Counted from the first letter of the stretch, positions 1 to 5,913 are shown. The stretch: DNA of 7,004 nucleotides from Dehalococcoidia bacterium (GCA_012270525.1 JAAXIE010000232.1:1-7004), one strand, 5' to 3'. Notes: generated by a model not told the origin, from the letters alone. A program made the numbers and translations.

Positions 1-180
1 ATGAAGTACACGGAGGGCGAAGCGGCGGGGCAGGTGGTTGTCAGGTTCTGCCATTACAGCCATGAGGGACGCTTCAGGCGTTCGCCCCTGATGCTTTCGG
101 GGGAGGCCATCGAGGACATGAGGCTGGCCTTGCATGGGACTCCGGAGTTGCGGGAATTATTGAGACGGCTGATGGAGTGA
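1..180 (+). CDS. Small hypothetical protein, possibly the 3' end of a longer gene
   Basis: This is an open frame of 59 codons plus a TGA stop, beginning with ATG at the first base of the window. The upstream sequence is not visible, so neither the start nor a ribosome binding site can be judged, and it may be the tail of a longer protein. I do not recognise the family. The product is charged. Its first half is strand-like (VVVRFCHYS near residue 12, then an Arg-rich FRRSPL stretch). Its second half looks like two helices (GEAIEDMRLAL and PELRELLRRLM). Codons are GC-rich like those of the neighbouring genes, which supports a real coding region. It is the only plus-strand candidate and converges with the solute-binding protein gene. 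A GC hairpin begins directly after the stop codon. Confidence 0.5.
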   Translation: MKYTEGEAAGQVVVRFCHYSHEGRFRRSPLMLSGEAIEDMRLALHGTPELRELLRRLME

Positions 181-194
181 GGCCCGCCGGGGCC
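181..194 (+). terminator. Short GC hairpin abutting the small ORF stop
   Basis: GGCCC at 181-185 pairs with GGGCC at 190-194 across a GCCG tetraloop, immediately after the TGA at 178-180. No T-run follows, so this is not a textbook intrinsic terminator. It could be a weak terminator or 3' end structure, or chance in GC-rich DNA. Confidence 0.25.
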
Positions 195-295
195 CAAGAG
201 GGATAAGGGACGGCATGCACCGCCTCGCGTCTCGCTCCCTCTCAGTCATTGACCGCCAATTGACCTCGCTCCTGTCTTCTTCCCAGCCAGGACAG

Positions 296-1594
296 CTAGG
301 GCAGGACGCCAGTAGACCTCAACATGTCCACCGTGCCCCGCAAGTCGGAAAGGTCTCCGAGGGTGATATCCGGGGCGTTGATTTCTTCCAATGGAGTGAG
401 GACGTGTTGTGTCTTCACGTTCTCCACCAGGGGGTACTCGAAGGTCTGGGAGGCAAAATACTGCTGGGCTACGTCGGATAGCAGAAAGGCGAGGAACTTC
501 TCGGCGTTCTCCGCGTTGGCGGCGGTCTCCAGGATGGAGGCACCAGCCACCATGATGGTCCCACCAGGGCCGCCCGCCCTGGGATGATAGTTGCGAGCGG
601 GGAAGTTTTCGCCCTCCTCGGCGAGGAAACGGAACAGGTAGTAGTGGTTCACGAAGCCGACATCTATCTCGCCGGTAGACGCCGCCAATACCTGGGGGGT
701 GTTCTTGGGGTAGACCCTGGGTTCGTTGGCTTGTATCGCTTCGAGCCATTGGCGAGTGCGCTGGTCGCCCCAGATCGAGCGCATGGCGGTGACCATGGTC
801 TGGAATGACGCATTAGTAGGAGCCCAGCCAATTCGACCCTTCCACTTGGGGTCAGTAAAGCCCCACATATCGTCGGGCAGATCAGCTTCGGTGAGGGTCG
901 CCGTGTTGTACACCACGGCGCGAGCACGCCCTGATATGCCGACCCACCTGTCTTCCGGAGATTGAGCCCATTCGGGCACTCTATCCAAGATGGCATCCGG
1001 CAAGGGAGCCATCATGTGCTGCACCGCTCCCAGGCCTCCGGGGTCTTGAGCAAAGAACACGTCTGCGGGACTGTTAGGGCCCTCTTCCTGCAGGGTAGCG
1101 GCGATTTCGGATGTGCCTGCGTACTTCACCTGTACATCGATCCCGCTTAGTTCGGCGAATTGTCGAATGATGGGAGCGACCAGGCTCTGGCTCCTGCCGG
1201 AATAGACGACCAGTTCGCCAGGATCACTGGCCTTGGAGACAGCCCGGTCCACCAGTTCTTCCACTTCCTCTGCGGTGAGGCTCGAGGCCATTGAGGTCGA
1301 CTGGACTTCCTCGACCAGAGCCCTGATTGCTGTGGCATCGAGGGCAGGGTCAGCGAGTTTCGCCACGGCACTGGTGACTGCCGTTTCAAGTTCCTCGGGG
1401 GTGACACCTGCGGGAACTGGTTGGTCGAGTTCCCGCACCGCTTCCTGGACTATGGAGCGGAGTTCGGCCATGTCCACCGCGGGGGGCTGAGGCGGTGCAG
1501 GGGATGCCTCGGCACCACACGCGGACACCAATATGCCGATACCGGTTACCAACACGACGAGCAACCACCAAGAGCGACTAGACCACCTTGCCAT
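296..1594 (-). CDS. Iron(III)-type ABC transporter substrate-binding lipoprotein (FbpA/FutA-like)
   Basis: A 432-residue extracytoplasmic solute receptor that would deliver a ligand, probably ferric iron, to an ABC permease. The ATG at 1594 is chosen because the upstream in-frame starts are TTG/GTG; an AAAGGA lies 12 bases before this ATG. The N-terminus has Arg residues, a hydrophobic stretch at 9-23 and a lipobox VSAC with Cys26, so a lipid-anchored protein is predicted. Residues about 41-125 form an Ala/Glu-rich helical region built of two related units. The binding domain follows: VYSGR at 130-134, FAQDPGGLG at 181-189, GRARAVVYN at 222-230, and NHYYL at 316-320 with the Tyr318-Tyr319 pair that coordinates Fe(III) in FbpA/FutA proteins. 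No permease or ATPase gene is in view on either side. The ligand is inferred from family resemblance; another metal or anion is possible. Confidence 0.9.
   Translation of the reverse strand: MARWSSRSWWLLVVLVTGIGILVSACGAEASPAPPQPPAVDMAELRSIVQEAVRELDQPVPAGVTPEELETAVTSAVAKLADPALDATAIRALVEEVQSTSMASSLTAEEVEELVDRAVSKASDPGELVVYSGRSQSLVAPIIRQFAELSGIDVQVKYAGTSEIAATLQEEGPNSPADVFFAQDPGGLGAVQHMMAPLPDAILDRVPEWAQSPEDRWVGISGRARAVVYNTATLTEADLPDDMWGFTDPKWKGRIGWAPTNASFQTMVTAMRSIWGDQRTRQWLEAIQANEPRVYPKNTPQVLAASTGEIDVGFVNHYYLFRFLAEEGENFPARNYHPRAGGPGGTIMVAGASILETAANAENAEKFLAFLLSDVAQQYFASQTFEYPLVENVKTQHVLTPLEEINAPDITLGDLSDLRGTVDMLRSTGVLP
1220..1474 (-). repeat. Duplicated ~42-residue helical module in the lipoprotein stalk
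   Basis: Residues 41-83 and 84-125 of the solute-binding protein look like two copies of one unit. Each is a first amphipathic helix, a Pro/Gly or Ser linker, then a helix starting with a Thr-x-Glu-Glu motif and ending in Lys-x-x-Asp-Pro. Aligned by eye over their last 19 residues (TPEELETAVTSAVAKLADP against TAEEVEELVDRAVSKASDP), 10 positions are identical. The region lies between the lipid anchor and the binding domain, so it probably acts as a spacer or oligomerisation element. That role is inference. Confidence 0.55.
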
Positions 1595-1713
1595 CCTGAA
1601 CACCAATCCTTTCACACGTACACACAAGGTTTCGCTCGTGACCAGGGCAGGCGAGGTGCTTTGCTGTAGTTCAACATCACTCTAAGTACAGCCAAGCTCA
1701 TACCATATGTCCT

Positions 1714-1725
1714 ACCTAAGTAGGT
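1714..1725. promoter_or_regulatory. Palindrome ACCTA-NN-TAGGT, possible operator
   Basis: Two perfect 5-base arms flank a 2-base centre, about 120 bases upstream of the lipoprotein ATG. The place suits an operator or a leader hairpin, but a site this short can arise by chance. It is not a match to a Fur box, and the arms are in the opposite order to a DtxR/IdeR box. Confidence 0.2.
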
Positions 1726-1898
1726 GAGAAAGAGGATAGTCAGTCAGTTGGTACTTGTCAACGTATTGAGAAGGACTTGTTCCACAACCACAGTGGGACT
1801 GCGCTCGGGCATTGGCAGCGGGGAGAGGTGTATAGGGACGCCCGGCAGGGGACCGGAGATGGAAAGAGGCATTGCGGCGGATGAGCAGGAACTGAAGA

Positions 1899-1926
1899 GG
1901 GCCAGCCTCATATAGGCCAGCTTCAT
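1899..1926. repeat. Imperfect direct repeat with 15-bp period
   Basis: GGGCCAGCCTCAT at 1899-1911 and AGGCCAGCTTCAT at 1914-1926 agree at 11 of 13 positions. It looks like a local tandem duplication in non-coding sequence. No function can be assigned. Confidence 0.4.
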
Positions 1927-1962
1927 CTACGGGACACCCGGCGAGAGAAGCTACCGGAACTG

Positions 1963-1985
1963 GTGGGGCTGCGGGCAGCCCGCAC
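1963..1985 (-). terminator. Hairpin just downstream of minE, possible terminator
   Basis: GGGCTGC at 1966-1972 and GCAGCCC at 1975-1981 are perfect inverted arms. The innermost pair must open to give a four-base loop. GTG at 1963-1965 and CAC at 1983-1985 extend the stem past one bulged base. On the minus strand the structure begins about 12 bases after the minE stop, where an operon terminator would lie. It lacks a following T-run, so it may need Rho or serve as a 3' stabilising hairpin. Confidence 0.4.
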
Positions 1986-1997
1986 TCAGAGAGGGGG

Positions 1998-2297
1998 CTA
2001 GGCGGCGGCGAGTTCGGCGTCGTCCCCTTCGCTGGGGGGCTTGCGCTCCAGCCTGCGCACAGGGATGTTGGAGACGAGCATGATGGCATCGCCTTCGCGT
2101 CGCACCTGCAACTCCATGGAGTCGGGGTCGACCATCATGTAGTTGGAGACGACGGCGATGATATCGTTGCGCATCTCTTCCATGTAGCGCGGAGCGAGGC
2201 CCACGCGGTCCATGACCAGCACCATGCTGAGGCGACGGCGTGCGGTGCCGCTGGTGCTCTCGTGCTGGCGCAGGAGTCGCATCAGTTGCTTAAGCAT
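1998..2297 (-). CDS. minE: Cell division topological specificity factor MinE
   Basis: A 99-residue MinE, which stimulates MinD ATPase at the membrane and so limits where MinC can inhibit FtsZ. The first ten residues (MLKQLMRLLR) form the short amphipathic membrane-targeting helix typical of MinE. Residues about 19-32 (ARRRLSMVLVMDR) correspond to the MinD-contacting segment, E. coli ERLQIIVAERR-like. Residues 36-80 form the C-terminal topological domain, with PRYMEEMRNDIIAVVSNY and an ending LVSNIPVRR close to the family LEVNIPL signature. A charged tail after residue 85 makes it a little longer than the usual 85-90 residues. The ATG at 2297 lies inside the last codons of minD, overlapping by 8 bases. 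An AGGA lies 9 bases upstream, so translation is probably coupled to minD. The frame stays open upstream within minD, but those starts would lose the MinE N-terminus. Confidence 0.93.
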   Translation of the reverse strand: MLKQLMRLLRQHESTSGTARRRLSMVLVMDRVGLAPRYMEEMRNDIIAVVSNYMMVDPDSMELQVRREGDAIMLVSNIPVRRLERKPPSEGDDAELAAA

Positions 2298-3108
2298 GGT
2301 GGCCGTTCCTGCCGTTGGTGTTTCCGAATATGCCCAGTAGCCTGGACACCATGCCCTTTCGTTCATCGAGGTCGAGGAATGGGACGTCCTCGCCATCAAT
2401 GCGGGCGGCGATCCTCCGGAAGGCCTCGCCGGACAGGGACTTGTTGTCGTGCACCACGGGCAGGCCCTTATTGGTGGCGACGATGACCTGGGAGTCGTCG
2501 GGCACGACGCCAATGACGCGGACGGAGAGGAGGCTGAGGACGTCGTCCTTGTCCATCATGTCACCCTCAGACACCATCTTGGCCCGGACGCGATTGATGA
2601 CGAGGTCTGGGGTGCCGATGGAAGAGGCTTCAAGGAGGCCAATGACCCTGTCGGCGTCTCGCACGGCGGATACTTCGGGGGTGGTGACGACGATGGCGGC
2701 GTCGGAGGCGGCCACGGCATTCTGAAACCCTCGCTCGATGCCAGCGGGGCAATCGACGATGACGTAGTCGAAGTCCTCCTTGAGCCGGTTGCAGACGTCT
2801 CGCAGTTGCTCGGGCTCGATGGAGTTCTTGTCCCTGGTCTGGGCGGCGGGTATCAGGTAGAGTTCCTTGGCGTGCTTGTCGCGAATCATGGCCTGGTGCA
2901 GCTTGCACGTTCCCTCGACGACATCGACGAGGTCGTACACGATGCGGTTTTCCAAGCCCATGACCACGTCGAGATTGCGGAGGCCGATGTCGGTGTCGAT
3001 GACCACGACTTTGTTGTCACGGAGGGCCAGGGCGGAGCCGAGGTTCGCCGTGGCGGTGGTCTTGCCGACGCCTCCCTTCCCCGAGGTCACAACAATGGTC
3101 TTTCCCAT
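2290..3108 (-). CDS. minD: Septum site-determining ATPase MinD
   Basis: A 272-residue deviant Walker A (ParA/MinD) ATPase. With ATP it dimerises, binds the membrane and recruits MinC; MinE triggers hydrolysis and release. The P-loop GKGGVGKTT is at residues 10-18, with signature Lys11 and Lys16. IDTDIGLRNLD at 37-47 is the switch I region, and VDCPAGIE at 118-125 is switch II, which identifies MinD rather than ParA. NRVRAKMVSEGDMM around 172-185 is also typical. The C-terminal GMVSRLLGIFG at 252-262 is the amphipathic membrane-targeting helix, followed by a short tail. ATG at 3108 is preferred over the adjacent GTG at 3111 because GGAGGG (3115-3120) sits 6 bases before it. Its ATG shares one base with the minC stop (TGATG). 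No key residue is missing. Confidence 0.96.
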   Translation of the reverse strand: MGKTIVVTSGKGGVGKTTATANLGSALALRDNKVVVIDTDIGLRNLDVVMGLENRIVYDLVDVVEGTCKLHQAMIRDKHAKELYLIPAAQTRDKNSIEPEQLRDVCNRLKEDFDYVIVDCPAGIERGFQNAVAASDAAIVVTTPEVSAVRDADRVIGLLEASSIGTPDLVINRVRAKMVSEGDMMDKDDVLSLLSVRVIGVVPDDSQVIVATNKGLPVVHDNKSLSGEAFRRIAARIDGEDVPFLDLDERKGMVSRLLGIFGNTNGRNGHHA

Positions 3109-3857
3109 CACTTACCCTCCATTGCCCTGAATCTCCACACCTGCGCGTCGAAGGGTTCGACGACAATCTGCCCGTCGCGAATGCTGGCCATCTCCGGTTC
3201 GAGGCTACGACGGGACTTCTTGCGTTCCAAGCCGACGGCCACCTTGCGGGCTATGCGTATCTGGGTGGCCCTGAGGGACAGGGCGGCAATCACCGCACTC
3301 TCATCGCCCCGACTGCCCGCCGCCGCCACTCCCCTCAAGGCACCGAACACGATCACGTCCCCAGAGGCCTCCACCTGCGCCCCGGGATTCACGTCGCCCA
3401 GCACCAGGATATCGCCCTCATGCTGGGTACTGGACCCCGAATGACACGCGCCCCTCACCACCAGCGTGCGCTCCCGGTCTGGTGCGGTTTCCGGGGGCTG
3501 GATGACCGTGGATGCTCCCATGTAGGCACTGAGCCCTGCCTCCATGCGGTCGCAGGTGGTACGCCACTGGGAGACTTCCAAGAAGTACTCCTGTTCAAGC
3601 ACACGCCGGATACGTTCGACTTCTTCGGGATTGGCCATGCGACGGCCAAGGTCGACGCTGACCTGGGCCCCAAGAAAGAAGCCCCCGGAGTCGTCGAGGT
3701 AGCGACGGATCTGATGCTCCAATTCCGATATTGGAGCGTTTTCGTCGAGGGAAAAGCTGGCGTGACGGCCACGTCCGCCCACCTTGATAGCAGGGGCTTT
3801 GACAGCCGGGGCCTTGATCGCGGAGGCTGCTGGTGCCAGAGATTCTTCTTTCAGCAT
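3108..3857 (-). CDS. minC: Septum site-determining protein MinC, with N-terminal extension
   Basis: A 249-residue FtsZ assembly inhibitor that acts when bound to MinD. Residues 1-30 are a low-complexity extension rich in Ala, Lys and Pro, with a KAPAV/KAPAI repeat. Residues about 33-98 fit a MinC N-terminal domain (FSLDENAPISELEHQIRRYL, then GAQVSVDLGRR). Residues about 130-205 fit the C-terminal beta-helix domain: GDILVLGDVNPGAQVEASGD, FGALRGVAAAG and the conserved AVI-ATQIRIA segment. The MinD-binding RSGQ motif reads HSGS at 139-142. ATG at 3857 is chosen because AAGGCGG precedes it by 5 bases. The frame runs on to ATG 3920 and GTG 3932, which have no visible ribosome binding site, so a 25-residue longer form cannot be excluded. 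It is first in the min operon, and its stop overlaps minD. Confidence 0.92.
   Translation of the reverse strand: MLKEESLAPAASAIKAPAVKAPAIKVGGRGRHASFSLDENAPISELEHQIRRYLDDSGGFFLGAQVSVDLGRRMANPEEVERIRRVLEQEYFLEVSQWRTTCDRMEAGLSAYMGASTVIQPPETAPDRERTLVVRGACHSGSSTQHEGDILVLGDVNPGAQVEASGDVIVFGALRGVAAAGSRGDESAVIAALSLRATQIRIARKVAVGLERKKSRRSLEPEMASIRDGQIVVEPFDAQVWRFRAMEGK
3115..3120 (-). promoter_or_regulatory. minD ribosome binding site inside the minC 3' end
   Basis: GGAGGG on the minus strand lies 6 bases before the minD ATG at 3108 and is part of the last codons of minC. It decides between the two adjacent start codons and implies that minD is translated by re-initiation or coupling after minC. Confidence 0.7.
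3786..3815 (-). repeat. 15-bp tandem repeat coding the KAPA linker of MinC
   Basis: GATAGCAGGGGCTTT (3786-3800) and GACAGCCGGGGCCTT (3801-3815) are adjacent copies differing at three positions; a more degenerate third unit follows to about 3830. In frame they encode KAPAV and KAPAI, residues 15-24 of MinC. Such a repeat could expand or contract by slippage and change linker length. Confidence 0.6.
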
Positions 3858-4149
3858 GTGAACCGCCTTGAGAGACAGTGAGGGGAGGAACCCTCTTATC
3901 TCAGCGCGGGACCATGCCATAGAAGAGAACACGGTCCCATGAGCTAATGTAGTAGCTGGGAGCGTGGATGTGCCTATGAGTTGTGGTGCGAGTTACGGGC
4001 AATTTCTTATGACAAGTTGGCTGGCGTTACCGCTCCAACTTGCACGGCCTGATGCCAAGCAAGGGCGGCCGTGTAGTCCAGGCACGGGCTGGTCGCCTGC
4101 GGACACAGTGGGCCGCTTGCCGAGGGCCGCCAACGAGTGGGGCTTCTGG
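3858..4149. other. 292-base intergenic region upstream of minC
   Basis: This gap separates the GGT-like gene from the min operon and should hold the min promoter on the minus strand. I could not identify a convincing -35/-10 pair. It contains three inverted repeats: GGGACC/GGTCCC (3908-3913 and 3933-3938), AGCTA/TAGCT (3942-3946 and 3953-3957) and the stronger one at 4013-4042. No additional gene is supported, although a plus-strand frame crosses the region. Confidence 0.55.
4013..4042. promoter_or_regulatory. 8-bp perfect inverted repeat (hairpin or operator) between ggt-like gene and minC
   Basis: CAAGTTGG at 4013-4020 and CCAACTTG at 4035-4042 are perfect arms around a 14-base loop that can itself form a GCG/CGC inner pair. 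On the minus strand it lies 107 bases after the GGT-like stop and 155 bases before the minC ATG. Neither side has a T-run, so it is either a terminator without a U-tract or a protein-binding site for min operon control. Its arms are less GC-rich than the surroundings. Confidence 0.4.
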
Positions 4150-5901
4150 CTACCTGGCTATGGCGTAGGAATCACGTCGCGGGTCGGCACCGCCGCTGAG
4201 CATACCGCGTTCGCGGTCGACGACTATGGCACTGAGGCTGCCCATGCGGCCGGTGAAGTCGTCCCAGACCTCGACTTTGTGGCCACGGCGGGCCAGTTCG
4301 GCGGACACGTCGGAGGAAATGCGGCCTTCGACGCCAACCATGGCGGGGCGATAGGTGTGGGGCCAGAAGGAGTTGGGGAAGCTCCAGGTGGCGAAGCGGG
4401 GGGCTTCCACGGCCTGCTGGGGGTCCATGCCGTGTTCCACCACGTTGAGGAAGAGCTGGACCATTGACTGGCATTGCACGTCGCCGCCTGGGGTGCCGAA
4501 GGTCATCCAGGGCTTGCCGTCGCGCATGGCGAGGGCGGGGTTGGGGGTGAGCCGGGGGCGTTTGGCGGGGGCAAGGGATGATGGGTGGTCGGGGTCGAGC
4601 CAGGACTGGGAGCCACGCGAGGAGAGGATGAAGCCCAAGCCGGGGACAATGGGTGAGGTGGGCAGGGTATCGCTGGGGGTGGCGGAGAAGGCATTGCCCC
4701 AGCGGTCGATGACACAGGTGTAGCTGGTATCGCTATCGCCGCCGTCACCGGTGGGGGCGAGTTCACGCTCCGGGGCATCGAGGTAGGTGCGCATGCGCCG
4801 TGGGTCTCCCGCAGCGGGCATGCCGGGGAAGGCGGACCGGGGGTCGATGGCTTGGCGTCGCACCGAGGCATATTCGCGGGACATGAGGCCGTCCATGGGG
4901 ACGTCCACGAAATCGGGGTCACCGTAGTAGGCGTGCCGGTCGGAGTAGGCCAGCTTGAGGGCCTCGATGACGTGGTGAGCGTAATCGGCCCCGTTGTATT
5001 CCATGGAGCCTATGTTGACGGCCTCGAGCATCTGCAGGGCCTGAATCACAACCGGCCCCTGGCACCACGGCCCGCAGGTAAGGACGTCGATGCCCTTGTA
5101 GCTCCCTTGGGCTGGGGTCTCGACCTGGACGTTGAAGGAGGCGAGGTCTTCCATGGAGAGGAGACCGCCCTGCTCCCGGCAGAAGCGGACCATGTCCTCG
5201 GCGATGTCGCCGGTGTAGAAGCGGTCTCGGGCAGCCTGGATGGCCCCTTCGCGTCCCAGGTGGGAGGCGCGTCGCTCGGCGTCGATCATGCGGCGGAAGG
5301 TGTTGGCCAGGTCCTTCTGAATCAGGACGTCGCCGGTGTTGAGGGCCCTGCCGTTGGGGTAGAAGAGGCCGCTGGTGCCTCCCCAGCCATCCATGGCGTC
5401 CATGTCGGCGGTGAGGTAGTCGAGCTTGCCGTCGAGGGCTTCATGCAGGGTGTAGGAGATGGGGAAGCCCTTCTCGGCGATTTCCAGCGAGGGACCGACC
5501 ACCTGCTCGAAGCTCATCGTTCCGTAGAGGCGCAGGGCGGTGAGCCAGGCGTCGACGGCGGAAGGGACCACGGTGCGCATGATGCCGTTGGGCATGTCGC
5601 CGCCGTAACGTTGCTGGAAGAGGTCGATGCTGGCGGCCTTGGGCCATCCGCCGAGACCGCTGATGGTGACCGTCTCGTTCTTGGCAGCATGGTGAAGGAT
5701 GATGGGGGCGACGCCTCCGAAGCTGGTGTATTGAGGGAGCACGGTGTTGATGGCGATGCCGGATGCGACGCCGGCATCGATGGCGTTGCCGCCTTCTTCG
5801 AGGATGCGAAAACCGGCTTGGGCGGCCAGTTGGTGTCCTGACGAGACCACGTGGGTCACGCCGCTGGCTGGGGGCCTGTAACTGGGTATGCCTAGGGCCA
5901 T
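4150..5901 (-). CDS. Gamma-glutamyltranspeptidase-like Ntn-hydrolase (divergent, YwrD-like)
   Basis: A 583-residue member of the GGT family, made as a precursor that self-cleaves before a Thr, which then acts as the nucleophile. The start ATG at 5901 has an ideal AGGAGG 6 bases upstream. The N-terminal part shows the family hallmark SSGHQLAAQAG, ILEEGGNAIDAGVA at residues 20-46. The small-subunit start is at Thr392 in GDSDTSYTCVIDRWGN, and the glycine pair of the oxyanion region is in FGTPGG at 468-473. Residues that hold gamma-glutamate in E. coli GGT are not conserved: the Arg114 region reads GLGGWPKAA, the MDDF Asp is replaced within SRGSQSW, and the SSM motif reads LTPN near 451-454. The LDPDHP and LAPAKRP motifs point to the YwrD-like clade. 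No signal peptide is visible, so it is probably cytoplasmic. The substrate is unknown and may be another amide. The hydrolase gene ends 121 bases upstream. Confidence 0.88.
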   Translation of the reverse strand: MALGIPSYRPPASGVTHVVSSGHQLAAQAGFRILEEGGNAIDAGVASGIAINTVLPQYTSFGGVAPIILHHAAKNETVTISGLGGWPKAASIDLFQQRYGGDMPNGIMRTVVPSAVDAWLTALRLYGTMSFEQVVGPSLEIAEKGFPISYTLHEALDGKLDYLTADMDAMDGWGGTSGLFYPNGRALNTGDVLIQKDLANTFRRMIDAERRASHLGREGAIQAARDRFYTGDIAEDMVRFCREQGGLLSMEDLASFNVQVETPAQGSYKGIDVLTCGPWCQGPVVIQALQMLEAVNIGSMEYNGADYAHHVIEALKLAYSDRHAYYGDPDFVDVPMDGLMSREYASVRRQAIDPRSAFPGMPAAGDPRRMRTYLDAPERELAPTGDGGDSDTSYTCVIDRWGNAFSATPSDTLPTSPIVPGLGFILSSRGSQSWLDPDHPSSLAPAKRPRLTPNPALAMRDGKPWMTFGTPGGDVQCQSMVQLFLNVVEHGMDPQQAVEAPRFATWSFPNSFWPHTYRPAMVGVEGRISSDVSAELARRGHKVEVWDDFTGRMGSLSAIVVDRERGMLSGGADPRRDSYAIAR

Positions 5902-5907
5902 TTCTCG

Positions 5908-5913
5908 CCTCCT
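5908..5913 (-). promoter_or_regulatory. Strong ribosome binding site of the GGT-like gene
   Basis: AGGAGG on the minus strand, 6 bases before the ATG at 5901. It fixes the start there, against the in-frame GTG at 5934, which has no comparable site. Confidence 0.8.

Larger units (their letters stand above)
1595..1997. other. 403-base intergenic region between minE and the lipoprotein gene
   Basis: I see no convincing gene here. Short open frames of about 60 codons on both strands (around 1724-1915 and 1744-1926) lack ribosome binding sites and any recognisable protein pattern. The region holds the hairpin after minE, an imperfect 15-bp-period direct repeat at 1899-1926 and a small palindrome at 1714-1725. 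The lipoprotein promoter is expected here on the minus strand, but I found no box pair good enough to call. Confidence 0.6.

Noticed and set aside
118..129. ATGAGGCTGGCC in the small ORF also found on the minus strand near 1911
   Set aside because: A 12-base match on either strand is expected by chance a few times in a 7-kb window.
1724..1926. Two small open frames of about 60 codons, one per strand, in the gap after minE
   Set aside because: Neither has a ribosome binding site nor a recognisable protein pattern, and they largely overlap each other.
1998..2513. 171-codon version of MinE starting inside minD
   Set aside because: The extra N-terminal residues are minD read out of frame, and the conserved MinE membrane helix begins at the ATG at 2297.
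2449..3444. 331-codon plus-strand open frame over minD and minC
   Set aside because: It is antisense to two certain genes, rich in Asp/Val/Gly as expected from the reverse of GC-rich codons, and has no domain pattern.
3964..4467. 167-codon plus-strand frame crossing the gap upstream of minC
   Set aside because: More than half lies antisense to the GGT-like gene, and the remainder has no start signal or family pattern.
4852..5841. 329-codon plus-strand open frame over the GGT-like gene
   Set aside because: It mirrors a confidently assigned enzyme gene. The Val/Gly/Asp/His-rich composition is that of an antisense shadow.
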